Shown: positions 35,817-43,799 of the stretch, one piece after another
How positions within the stretch are numbered: the first letter of the stretch is position 1
Layout of the letters: each line of letters opens with the position of its first letter
NCBI RefSeq assembly: GCF_018861865.1
Contig: NZ_JAHLDV010000005.1
Span: 62,001-126,000 of the forward strand
Reading direction: 5' to 3'
From: Clostridium frigoris
GTDB lineage: Bacteria; Bacillota; Clostridia; Clostridiales; Clostridiaceae
Length of the DNA: 64,000 bases
Made by a program: the position numbers and the translations under genes
The notes under the pieces: generated by a model
Seen by the model: the letters and a program-made list of their open reading frames with translations, nothing else
Told to the model about the DNA's origin: nothing
Databases searched by the model: none

Positions 35817-36557
35817 CTACATTACCATTCCACCATCTACATTTATAACTTGACCCGTTATATATGCTGCTTCATCTGTTGCTAAAAATGCTACTACATT
35901 TGCAACATCTTCTGGCCTGCCAAGTCTCTTTAATGGAATAGTGCTCATTATAGCATCCTTTACTTTAGTGGGCAAAGACTCAGTCATATCCGTTTGAATA
36001 TATCCTGGTGCTACTGCATTACAAGTTACCCCTCTGCTTCCAAATTCTCTAGCTACAGATTTTGTCATTCCTATTATTCCTGCCTTCGCTGCCGAATAAT
36101 TTACTTGACCTGCATTTCCTGTAATCCCAGTAACTGAAGATATATTTATTATTCTTCCACTTCTTTGTTTAAGCATTATAGATGATACATGTCTTGTGCA
36201 ATTAAAGGCACCTTTTAGATTAATATCTATAACACTATCAAAATCTTCTTCTTTCATTCTCATCAAAAGCCCATCTTTTGTTATGCCAGCATTATTAACT
36301 AGAATATCTATGCTTCCAAATTCCTCAACACATTTCTTCATCATATTTTCCACGTCACTATAACTGCTTATATCCGCTTGAATTGCAAGTACCTTAACTC
36401 CCAAAGCTTCTATCTCTTTAACTACTTCACGCACTGCATCAACGCTATTTCTATAATTAACAACTACATTTGCACCAAGCTTTGCAAGCTTTAATGCTAT
36501 AGCTCTTCCAATGCCACGACTAGCTCCTGTAACTACTGCTGTTTTTCCTTTTAACAT
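35817..36557 (-). CDS. fabG: 3-oxoacyl-ACP reductase
   Basis: A 246-aa short-chain dehydrogenase that reduces 3-oxoacyl-ACP with NADPH. It has the TGASRGIGRAIALKLA cofactor motif (about 10-25), the NNAG tetrad motif (VNNAGITKDGLLMRM), the catalytic Ser-Tyr-Lys in NISSVTGITGNAGQVNYSAAKAG (about 138-160) and the C-terminal ITGQVINVDGGMVM. It starts after AAAGGAGAA, 68 bp from fabD. Confidence 0.97.
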   Translation of the reverse strand: MLKGKTAVVTGASRGIGRAIALKLAKLGANVVVNYRNSVDAVREVVKEIEALGVKVLAIQADISSYSDVENMMKKCVEEFGSIDILVNNAGITKDGLLMRMKEEDFDSVIDINLKGAFNCTRHVSSIMLKQRSGRIINISSVTGITGNAGQVNYSAAKAGIIGMTKSVAREFGSRGVTCNAVAPGYIQTDMTESLPTKVKDAIMSTIPLKRLGRPEDVANVVAFLATDEAAYITGQVINVDGGMVM

Positions 36558-36625
36558 AAATTTATGTTCTCCTTTGCATCTTTCATATATCTTTATTTAT
36601 TAATCAATTTTATTATTAATAAATC

Positions 36626-37561
36626 CTATTTTTTTAGCAATTCTACTGCTTTATTTAAAGATGCCATATCTTCTATATTAACAATTGTAAGGTTTCTATC
36701 TATTTTCTTAACAAATCCACTTAATACTTTGCCAGGTCCTATCTCTACAAAAGTATCAACACCGTCTTTTATCATTCTTCTAATAATTGTCTCCCATAAA
36801 ACCGAACTCATAACTTGAAGTTTTAAATTTGATTTGATATCATCTATGCTTTTTATATAATCCCCATTTACATTTGTCATTACCGGAATACTCATATCTT
36901 TAAGGACTATATTTTCAAGTTCGATTTCTAACTTCTCTGCTGCCGGTTTTAGCATAGATGAATGAAATGGTGCACTTACAGATAAAACTATAGCTCGTTT
37001 AGCACCTTTTTCCTTAGCTTTTTCACATGCAAGTTCTACCGCCGCTATTTCCCCGGCAATTACTATTTGTCCCGGGCAATTCAAATTTGCAATTTCAACT
37101 ATCCCAGAAGTTTTTGCCTCGTTACATGCTTCCTTAACCTTCGATGCCTCAAGACCAATAATCGCAGCCATGGTGCCTATCCCTACAGGTACCGCCTCTT
37201 GCATAAATCTACCTCGCTTTTTAACAAGCTTTACAGCATCTTTGAAATTCATAGCTCCACTACAAACAAGTGCTGAGTACTCTCCAAGACTAAGTCCTGC
37301 AGTCACATCACATTTCACACCATATTTTTGTAATGCCATAAGTGCTGCTATACTAACAGTTAAAATAGCGGGTTGAGTATTCTCTGTAATATTTAACTCC
37401 TCAATTTCACCTTCAAAACAAAGTTTACTTAATTCAAAATTAAGTTCTTTATCTGCTATATTAAATATATTTTTGCATTCCTCTATATTTTCAAATAATT
37501 CCTTGCCCATACCAATATATTGGGCTCCCTGTCCCGGAAAAATAAAAGCAATTTTGCTCAT
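36626..37561 (-). CDS. fabD: Malonyl-CoA:ACP transacylase
   Basis: A 311-aa acyltransferase that loads malonyl units onto ACP. The motifs are AFIFPGQGAQYIGMGKE at the N-terminus, the nucleophilic Ser in AGLSLGEYSALVCSGA (about 90-92), the catalytic His in SAPFHSSMLKPA and VEIGPGKVLSGFVKK near the end. It is preceded by GTGAGGAGAT. It sits between fabK and fabG. Confidence 0.97.
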   Translation of the reverse strand: MSKIAFIFPGQGAQYIGMGKELFENIEECKNIFNIADKELNFELSKLCFEGEIEELNITENTQPAILTVSIAALMALQKYGVKCDVTAGLSLGEYSALVCSGAMNFKDAVKLVKKRGRFMQEAVPVGIGTMAAIIGLEASKVKEACNEAKTSGIVEIANLNCPGQIVIAGEIAAVELACEKAKEKGAKRAIVLSVSAPFHSSMLKPAAEKLEIELENIVLKDMSIPVMTNVNGDYIKSIDDIKSNLKLQVMSSVLWETIIRRMIKDGVDTFVEIGPGKVLSGFVKKIDRNLTIVNIEDMASLNKAVELLKK

Positions 37562-37654
37562 AATTTATCTCCTCACTCATCACTTTTAGAGCTAATCATT
37601 ACTTCAGCTCCAAATATTATGGCTTTAATCTGTATGAAATAATAATATAATAAT

Positions 37655-38587
37655 TTATTTAAATCTTATAATAGCTTCTTTCGCCTCTGTGAACATTTCT
37701 TCGATAATTTCCTTGCAACTTTGTTCTTTTTTTACAAGACCCGCAATTTGACCTGCCATAATAGATCCCATCTCTATATCGCCTTCTTTTACTGCCTTTG
37801 GTAAACATCCTCGTCCCAGTTCCTCTAACTCTTCTATTGAAGCATTTTCTTTCTCAAATTTCTGGAATTTTCTCGATAATTTATTTTTTAAAACCCTAAT
37901 AGGATGACCTGTAGATCTTCCAGTAACCACTGAATCTATATCCTTCGCACCTAATATTTTCTTTTTATAATTATCATGTATTGTACATTCATTTGCTACT
38001 AAAAACCTTGTTCCTACTTGTACTCCTTGTACGCCAAGCATAAATGCTGCCGCAACACCTCGTCCATCGCCTATTCCGCCTGCTGCGATTACAGGAATAG
38101 TAACCGCATCAACAACCTGGGGTACAAGTGACATAGTTGTAAGTTCACCGATATGTCCTCCAGATTCACAGCCTTCTGCGATAACTGCATCTGCTCCAGC
38201 TCTCTCCATACGCTTTGCCAATGCAACAGAAGCCACTACTGGTATTACTTTAATCCCATGTGACTTCCAAAGTTCCATATATTTACCTGGATTACCTGCT
38301 CCAGTAGTAACTACCTTAACACCTTCTTCACATACAAGATGTGCAATTTCTTCTGCATTATCACTCAAAAGCATTATATTAACGCCAAAAGATTTATCTG
38401 TTAGCTTTTTAGCTTTTCTAATTTCATCCCTTATATAATCTGTTGGTGCATTGGCTGCAGCTATAATACCTAGGCCTCCTGCATTAGATACTGCAGATGC
38501 CAGACTACTGTCCGCAACCCAAGCCATCCCACCTTGTATTATTGGATACTTTACACCCAACTCTTTAAAAAATACGGAATTAAACAT
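37655..38587 (-). CDS. fabK: Enoyl-ACP reductase II (FMN-dependent)
   Basis: A 310-aa FMN-containing TIM-barrel enzyme. It carries the opening LGVKYPIIQGGMAWVAD, the GINIMLL-like NVMLLS segment, VIAEGCESGGHIGE, the FMN-phosphate run IPVIAAGGIGDGRGVAAA and GVQVGTRFL. FabK replaces the NADH-dependent FabI in many Gram-positives and is insensitive to triclosan. No fabI-type gene is in the window. A strong hairpin lies 55-102 bp upstream of the start, between acpP and fabK. Confidence 0.94.
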   Translation of the reverse strand: MFNSVFFKELGVKYPIIQGGMAWVADSSLASAVSNAGGLGIIAAANAPTDYIRDEIRKAKKLTDKSFGVNIMLLSDNAEEIAHLVCEEGVKVVTTGAGNPGKYMELWKSHGIKVIPVVASVALAKRMERAGADAVIAEGCESGGHIGELTTMSLVPQVVDAVTIPVIAAGGIGDGRGVAAAFMLGVQGVQVGTRFLVANECTIHDNYKKKILGAKDIDSVVTGRSTGHPIRVLKNKLSRKFQKFEKENASIEELEELGRGCLPKAVKEGDIEMGSIMAGQIAGLVKKEQSCKEIIEEMFTEAKEAIIRFK

Positions 38588-38641
38588 TTTACCCCTCCTT
38601 GATTCCTTAAAACATATAGTTAAAGTCAGATAATTATAAAA

Positions 38642-38689
38642 AAAAAGTATATATTACTACAACTACATTCTACGTAATATATACTTTTT
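38642..38689 (-). terminator. Internal terminator between acpP and fabK
   Basis: A perfect 16-bp stem (38642-38657 with 38674-38689), 16-nt loop, followed on the minus strand by TTTTTTTTTAT. It is positioned inside the fab gene series, so either the fabK-accA section has a separate promoter or read-through is partial. Confidence 0.85.
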
Positions 38690-38760
38690 AATATACTGAA
38701 TAAAACTAAATTTTTATACTTAGTATTTCAGCTCCCCAATCATCTAACTCTTAATTTAAA

Positions 38761-38991
38761 TTATTTAAGTTTTTCTTCTATATATTTAACAATTCCCTGT
38801 ACATCTTTAATATTTTCTATATCCTCATTTGGTATTTCAATTTCAAATGCTTCTTCAAGTGACATAACAATTTCAAAAATCTCAAGAGAATCTACACCTA
38901 AATCATCTGCAAATTTAGCCTCCATTTTAACCTCTGCTTCGTCTATTCCTAATTGTTCAACTATTACACTTTTAACTTTTTCAAATACCAT
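38761..38991 (-). CDS. acpP: Acyl carrier protein
   Basis: A 76-aa acidic carrier. The phosphopantetheine serine lies in [21 protein letters not shown] (about residue 36), the DSL motif of ACPs. The helical layout and size are standard. A TTAGGAGGA site precedes the start. The gene is between fabH and the internal terminator, so a short fabT-fabH-acpP transcript could over-supply ACP relative to the enzymes. Confidence 0.97.
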   Translation of the reverse strand: MVFEKVKSVIVEQLGIDEAEVKMEAKFADDLGVDSLEIFEIVMSLEEAFEIEIPNEDIENIKDVQGIVKYIEEKLK

Positions 38992-39011
38992 TATTAATTC
39001 CTCCTAAGATT

Positions 39012-39995
39012 TTATTTATTCATTGTCCATTCTATTAATGAAGCTCCGTAGGTTAACCCACCACCGAAGCCTACAAGTATAATTTTATCTCCAGCTGTAA
39101 GTAAATTTTTCTTATTCATTTCATCCATTGCTATAGCTATACTTGCTGCTGAAGTATTCCCATACTTATCTAAATTAACGAAAAATTTATCTTTATCAGC
39201 CTTCAATTTTCTAACAACAAATTCTATTATTCTAAAATTTGCTTGATGACAAACTACATACTTAATATCATCAAGTGTGTAATTATTTTCATTTAAGATT
39301 CTACTTATGCTACTTGCAATAGTTTTTACTGCAAATTTAAAAATTTCTTTGCCATCCATACTTATTGTTGATTTAAAATTTTCAGTTCCTTTTGTATATG
39401 TATTTTTCACATCTACAGTTGGACACGTCAAAAATTTGCCCTTTTGACCTTCTGAAGCTGAATTTATAGAGATTATCCCTCTAACTTTTCCCGCCTCAAG
39501 TACTGCTGCCCCTGCTCCATCTCCAAATAAAATACAAGTGTTTCTGTCTGTCCAATCAACTATTTTTGATAATACATCAGCCCCTATTATTAGTGCTCTT
39601 TTTAGCTGACCTGTTTTAAGAAATTGCATTGCTATATTTAGGGCAAATATAAACCCTGTACACGCTGCTGATATATCAAAAGCCATGGCATTAACTGCTC
39701 CAATATTTCCTTGAACTATACATGCAGTTGCTGGTACAAATTGATCTGGAGATGTACTTGCAACAATGATCAAGTCTATATCTTCGGCTTTAACATTTGC
39801 ATTTTTTAATGCGAAAGCTGCTGCTTTTGTAGCTAAATCTGAAGTGTTTTCACCTGTAGATATATGTCTCTGCTTTATACCCGTCATAGAAACTATCCAT
39901 TCATCAGAAGTATCTACAATTTTTGATAACTCATGATTAGTCATTATATTTACAGGTGCATAACTTCCCGTACCAATTATTTGTACTTCATTCAT
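39012..39995 (-). CDS. fabH: 3-oxoacyl-ACP synthase III
   Basis: A 327-aa initiating condensing enzyme that joins acetyl-CoA (or a branched starter) to malonyl-ACP. The catalytic Cys lies in FDISAACTGFIFALNIAM (about 112-114), the His in VVCHQANFRIIEFV and the Asn in YGNTSAASIAIAM, giving Cys-His-Asn. The N-terminal GTGSYAPVNIMTNHEL and GFGGGLTYGASLI end are standard. It starts after AAGTGGGAG, 18 bp from fabT. Confidence 0.97.
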   Translation of the reverse strand: MNEVQIIGTGSYAPVNIMTNHELSKIVDTSDEWIVSMTGIKQRHISTGENTSDLATKAAAFALKNANVKAEDIDLIIVASTSPDQFVPATACIVQGNIGAVNAMAFDISAACTGFIFALNIAMQFLKTGQLKRALIIGADVLSKIVDWTDRNTCILFGDGAGAAVLEAGKVRGIISINSASEGQKGKFLTCPTVDVKNTYTKGTENFKSTISMDGKEIFKFAVKTIASSISRILNENNYTLDDIKYVVCHQANFRIIEFVVRKLKADKDKFFVNLDKYGNTSAASIAIAMDEMNKKNLLTAGDKIILVGFGGGLTYGASLIEWTMNK

Positions 39996-40013
39996 TGCTT
40001 AACTCCCACTTCC

Positions 40014-40466
40014 TTAATCTTCTAATCTATAATTGTTTTTGAAGAAATCATTTAATTTTTCAAGAGATTTTATTAATACCTCTTCCTCTTCTTCATTTAA
40101 CCCATCGATAGTTGCATGTACCATATTAGAATGAAACCTATTATGTATTCTATAGGCAAGTTTTCCTTTTCTGGTAAGTGTAATCATTACTGATCTTCTA
40201 TCTTCTTCTCCCCTTTTTCTATCAACATACCCCTTTTTGAGAAGTTTATTAATAGCGGTTGTAAGAGTCCCCACAGTTATTCTAAGATCTTGAGCAACCT
40301 CTGACATAGTTCGATATTCATACATTCCAATTGCATCAATAGTATGTACTTCTGTTACAGATATATCATTAAGGATTCCTTCTTTAAGTGCCCTCTGTTC
40401 TATCTGAGTTATATCACTAAAGGTCTCTACTAAAAGTTCATTTACAACTCCAACAGATCTGCTCAT
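40014..40466 (-). CDS. fabT: FabT-type MarR-family repressor of fatty acid synthesis
   Basis: A 150-aa MarR-fold regulator. The winged helix (about 45-110) includes HTIDAIGMYEYRTMSEVAQDL, the recognition helix VGTLTTAINKLLKKGYV and the wing RGEEDRRSVMITLTRKG. It resembles streptococcal FabT in length and in the N-terminal HTIDAIG helix. The first gene of the fab cluster, it lies behind a promoter with a palindrome on its -10 box (40517-40535), so it probably represses its own transcript; FabT proteins use long-chain acyl-ACP as corepressor. I take the ATG with GGTGATAATT; another in-frame ATG lies 4 codons upstream. Confidence 0.9.
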   Translation of the reverse strand: MSRSVGVVNELLVETFSDITQIEQRALKEGILNDISVTEVHTIDAIGMYEYRTMSEVAQDLRITVGTLTTAINKLLKKGYVDRKRGEEDRRSVMITLTRKGKLAYRIHNRFHSNMVHATIDGLNEEEEEVLIKSLEKLNDFFKNNYRLED

Positions 40467-40516
40467 AATTATCACCATTTCCCATACCTTGATTTTCATA
40501 TACTTATATTTTCATG

Positions 40517-40535
40517 TACTTTGATACTCAAAGTA
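40517..40535. promoter_or_regulatory. FabT operator on the fabT promoter
   Basis: A perfect palindrome TACTTTGATACTCAAAGTA with an 8-bp arm. It covers the downstream half of the -10 box of the fabT promoter. It matches the known FabT-type box (TTTGAnnnTCAAA). A second copy, 17 of 19 bases identical, is at 41720-41738. Confidence 0.88.
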
Positions 40536-40560
40536 TATCTATGGAGTTGTAATTTGTCAA
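40532..40560 (-). promoter_or_regulatory. Promoter of the fabT-fab cluster
   Basis: On the minus strand: -35 TTGACA (40555-40560), a 17-bp spacer and -10 TATACT (40532-40537). The -10 box overlaps the palindromic FabT operator, so bound repressor would block polymerase. Confidence 0.82.
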
Positions 40561-40616
40561 TATTTTTACCATCTTAATGAAAATTTTTACATTTTTCTTT
40601 TGTGTATAGTAAACTA

Positions 40617-41687
40617 TTAATTACGTTCTGCTTCTTCCTCAAGTTCAGTCATAAGTTCCTTAACTGTCACAATTTTATTTACTTTATAAGCATTGCTTCC
40701 AACAAAAATAAGTCCCTTATCTAAGTTCCCTCTTACTGCTTGTATAAGTGCTTCTGTAATACAATAGGGTGTAGTTTTAGGGTTGCATTTCTTAATGCAT
40801 AGATAACACTTACTTACTTTGCAACCATTTTCCTCTACGTCTTTCATAAAATTATTGTTAATAGCACGTCCAGGCATACCTACCGGGCTTTTTACTATCT
40901 TAATATCTTCTTCTTTTGAATTAATATATGCCATTTTAAAATCTAAACTAGCATCACACTCATACGTCGCCACAAATCTAGTAGCCATTTGTACACCAGC
41001 TGCACCTATTTTTATTAATTCTGAAATATCGGTGCCAGTATAGACTCCACCAGCAGCTACTACTGGAATTTTCTTGTTATATTTCTCTTCAAAAGGCTTA
41101 ATTGCCTCTATAACTTCTTTAACTATTTGCTTTAAATCTTGTGCTTTCTTCTCAAGTAGTGATTCCAAAGAAAAACCAAGATGACCCCCAGCCTCTGGGC
41201 CTTCAACAACAATTAAATCCGCGGCACAATTATTTTTTCTGTCCCACATCTTTGATATAACTATAGCTGCCTTTGCTGACGATACTACAGGTGCAAGTTT
41301 TGTTTTAAATCCTTTGGCTATTTTGGGTAAATCAAGTGCAAGCCCTGCACCAGATATTATTAAATCTATACCTTCTTCTAAAGCTACCGTTGTTAGTTCA
41401 TCATAATTATTCATAGCTACCATAATATTTATTCCAAGTATACCCTTAGGACTTAATTCTCTAGCTCGCCTAATTTCATTTCTTAATGCTCTTTTGTTTG
41501 CTTCCTTTGCATTAGTTGCAAAGTCTTTTTCATTAAATCCAATTTGTGCAGTAGATATTATCCCAATACCACCCTCATTTGCAACAGCTGATGAAAGCTT
41601 CGATAAAGATACTCCTACTCCCATACCACCTTGAATTATAGGAATACGTGCTATTAATTCTCCAATTTTTAAAGGAGGTAACTTCAT
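40617..41687 (-). CDS. FabK-like/nitronate monooxygenase family flavoprotein
   Basis: A 356-aa FMN-binding TIM-barrel enzyme, a longer relative of FabK (PIIQGGMGVGVS, LDLIISGAGL-type segment, VVEGPEAGGHLGF, IPVVAAGGVYTGTDI, GVQMATRFVATYECD). A cysteine cluster late in the chain (CKVSKCYLCIKKCNP, then PYC) is absent from FabK and could bind a metal or be redox-active. It has its own promoter with a FabT-type operator. In clostridia this gene sits just upstream of fabT, and its substrate is unknown; possible roles are enoyl reduction or nitroalkane oxidation. Confidence 0.85.
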   Translation of the reverse strand: MKLPPLKIGELIARIPIIQGGMGVGVSLSKLSSAVANEGGIGIISTAQIGFNEKDFATNAKEANKRALRNEIRRARELSPKGILGINIMVAMNNYDELTTVALEEGIDLIISGAGLALDLPKIAKGFKTKLAPVVSSAKAAIVISKMWDRKNNCAADLIVVEGPEAGGHLGFSLESLLEKKAQDLKQIVKEVIEAIKPFEEKYNKKIPVVAAGGVYTGTDISELIKIGAAGVQMATRFVATYECDASLDFKMAYINSKEEDIKIVKSPVGMPGRAINNNFMKDVEENGCKVSKCYLCIKKCNPKTTPYCITEALIQAVRGNLDKGLIFVGSNAYKVNKIVTVKELMTELEEEAERN

Positions 41688-41719
41688 AATTATCCTCTCC
41701 CTTTGCTTAGATTTTCAAC

Positions 41720-41738
41720 TAGTTTGATAGTCAAAGTA
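41720..41738. promoter_or_regulatory. Second FabT operator, upstream of the FabK-like gene
   Basis: TAGTTTGATAGTCAAAGTA, 17/19 identical to the operator at 40517-40535. It again overlaps the -10 box (41735-41740). This places the FabK-like gene in the same regulon. Confidence 0.85.
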
Positions 41739-41763
41739 TATATATTTTTATATTCTATGTCAA
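41735..41763 (-). promoter_or_regulatory. Promoter of the FabK-like gene
   Basis: On the minus strand: -35 TTGACA (41758-41763), a 17-bp spacer and -10 TATACT (41735-41740). The layout is identical to the fabT promoter, including the operator position. The rest of 41764-41998 is AT-rich and shows nothing further. Confidence 0.82.
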
Positions 41764-41998
41764 GATAAAAGTATCTTACAACTAATGCAAATGTTTTTTA
41801 ATAACAGAATCTTTAATTTTCATTCTTTTTAGTATTTATAGCAGTTTAATGTATGCTTTTACTTTGCCTAATATCATTACTAATTATACAAACCTTTTAT
41901 AGGTATAAAACAACTCCTAAACAAGTATATTATAAAATATACTTGCTTATATTTACCCAAAACTATACTCAAAATAATTATAGAAAGGAAGATAAAAT

Positions 41999-42493
41999 AT
42001 GTTTACTATTTTTAAGGTAAATGGTAAAAAAAATATTATTGCTCTTATTATTAGCATTTTGATTGCACAAGGCATAGGTTTCTTAAGTGGTTTTTTAAGC
42101 ATGAGCGGTCCGAGCGTCTATGAAGATTTTAATAAACCTTTTTTTTCGCCCCCTGGATGGATTTTTCCTATTGTATGGACAATATTATTCTTTTTAATGG
42201 CTGTAGCTGCTTATAGGATTTGGATGGCTTACAAATCCGGAGTTGATGTAAAAAAAGCATTAATTTTATATGGTTTTCAATTGTTTTTAAATTTTCTTTG
42301 GTCCATTATATTCTTTAGGTTTAGACTATATGCTATAGCTTTTTTAGAGTTACTTCTATTATTAGTATTTATTCTTCTAACTACTTTTGAATTTTATAGG
42401 ATTGATAAACCCGCAGCTTATCTTATGATTCCATATATCGCTTGGGTATCATTTGCTGGAGTTTTAAATTATACTATATGGATGCTTAATTAA
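41999..42493 (+). CDS. TspO/MBR-family membrane protein
   Basis: A 164-aa five-helix membrane protein of the TspO (tryptophan-rich sensory protein) family. Aromatic signature segments are KPFFSPPGWIFPIVWTILF (about 46-64), MAVAAYRIW, LFLNFLWSIIFFRF (about 98-111) and PYIAWVSFAGVLNYTIWMLN. TspO proteins bind porphyrins and other hydrophobic ligands and act in oxidative stress responses; the clostridial substrate is unknown. The start follows GAAAGGAAG. It is 31 bp ahead of the DTW gene and may share its transcript. Confidence 0.93.
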   Translation: MFTIFKVNGKKNIIALIISILIAQGIGFLSGFLSMSGPSVYEDFNKPFFSPPGWIFPIVWTILFFLMAVAAYRIWMAYKSGVDVKKALILYGFQLFLNFLWSIIFFRFRLYAIAFLELLLLLVFILLTTFEFYRIDKPAAYLMIPYIAWVSFAGVLNYTIWMLN

Positions 42494-42524
42494 AATTTGT
42501 ATTATTAAATACTTAGGAGGAAAT

Positions 42525-43172
42525 ATGAACTCAAATTATAAAATAAAACAAATAACAAGTCTGTATAACAGTTGTAACCAATGTGGATTGCCTATTATAA
42601 ATTGCATCTGTTCTGCAGCACCTAAAATAAAAACCAATTCAAAAATTTGGATTCTATCTACGGAAAAAGAATTTTACAGACCTTCTAATACTGCAAGACT
42701 ATTAAAACTCATAAATCCACATTCCACAGAGCTTTTTCTTTGGGAAAGAACAAAATTTCCAGAAAAATTAATAACAAATTTAAATAATGATATTTATGAA
42801 CCATTTTTGCTTTTTCCCATAGAAAATAACGAAACCAAGTGTAGAAAAATTGAATACAAAAGTTCAGAAAAAATCCCTGCCTTTATTATCATAGACGGTA
42901 CATGGAAAGAAGCACGGAAAATACTTAGGAAAAGTTTCTATTTAGAAAACCTCCCAATTATTTCATTAAACCCAAGCTTTAAGTCTATATATGATTTAAG
43001 AAGAGGTGCAAAGGACGGTAATTTATGTACAATAGAAGCTGCAATAGAAATATTAACTATAAATGGCGAGATTAAAGCTTCACAAGTAATCGATGAATTT
43101 TACAATTTATTCTTAAAGAGTTATAAGGCTGGCTTAAGTGGTCACAAACTTATACCCTCTAATAAAAATTGA
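42525..43172 (+). CDS. DTW-domain tRNA-uridine aminocarboxypropyltransferase
   Basis: A 215-aa DTW-family enzyme, which transfers a 3-amino-3-carboxypropyl group from S-adenosylmethionine to uridine 47 of tRNA (acp3U) in known members. The motif IIDGTWKEARKIL (about 124-136) holds the DxTW signature. N-terminal cysteines in SCNQCGLPIINCICS form the zinc site CxxCx6CxC. The PLxxLNPSFKSIYDLR and GNLCTIEAAIEIL blocks complete the pattern. It starts after TAGGAGGAA and ends in a strong terminator. Confidence 0.92.
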   Translation: MNSNYKIKQITSLYNSCNQCGLPIINCICSAAPKIKTNSKIWILSTEKEFYRPSNTARLLKLINPHSTELFLWERTKFPEKLITNLNNDIYEPFLLFPIENNETKCRKIEYKSSEKIPAFIIIDGTWKEARKILRKSFYLENLPIISLNPSFKSIYDLRRGAKDGNLCTIEAAIEILTINGEIKASQVIDEFYNLFLKSYKAGLSGHKLIPSNKN

Positions 43173-43203
43173 AAATACCATCCAAAAGGATAGTATTTTT
43201 AAT
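43172..43203 (+). terminator. Terminator of the DTW gene
   Basis: A 12-bp stem with one G-T type mismatch (43172-43183 and 43188-43199), loop AAAA, then TTTT. The stem starts at the last base of the stop codon. Confidence 0.85.
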
Positions 43204-43257
43204 TATTATTAATATCTAAAATAACCATATTAAAAACTAATAATCTTACAATAAAAA

Positions 43258-43572
43258 TTACTGAATCGGTTGCTGAAAATTTTGAGATTGCTGATCTTTA
43301 ATTTTCTGTTTACCTTCCTCCATGAATTGTGAATCCTTTGGCGATAACATGTACAAAACTTCTTGAAGCTCACCAACATGCCTTCTTTCTTCATCTGCGA
43401 TATGATTCAAAACTTTTTTAACTCTTTCATCAGTTGTAGACATTGAATGAGCTTCATAACCTATGATAGCCTCAAGTTCACCTGAAATATCAACGCGAAT
43501 TGCTTGTGCAAGCTCATCATTTGACATTTGTCTTGGTACATTCGCAACAAATGGATTTCCTAATAACGCCAT
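43258..43572 (-). CDS. Small ferritin-like protein (encapsulated-ferritin-like)
   Basis: A 104-aa two-helix protein. The first helix carries SGELEAIIGYEAHSM (about 30-44) and the second IADEERRHVGELQEVLYM (about 58-75), giving an E...E...EExxH metal set. This half-ferritin arrangement resembles the encapsulin-cargo EncFtn family and other rubrerythrin-like mini-ferritins, which dimerise to build the diiron site. The C-terminal tail is Gln-rich (KDQQSQNFQQPIQ) and lacks a recognisable encapsulin-targeting motif. No encapsulin gene lies in the window. It starts after AAAGGAGGAT. Confidence 0.78.
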   Translation of the reverse strand: MALLGNPFVANVPRQMSNDELAQAIRVDISGELEAIIGYEAHSMSTTDERVKKVLNHIADEERRHVGELQEVLYMLSPKDSQFMEEGKQKIKDQQSQNFQQPIQ

Positions 43573-43799
43573 AGTTTCATCCTCCTTTTTAAACTTAGAT
43601 GTATTTTTAGCACCATCATGATATTTTATTCATTTATCCGCAAACTAAATTCTAGCTAAGATTTTAGTATATCACCCTTTATAATTCCCCCTATGAGATT
43701 AAATTATTAATTGTTCTATAATTATTATGGATTAATGTATAAATAATGGATATAATATGATTTATAACTTGTAAAAATTTATAATTAAAGGGTGGTAAT

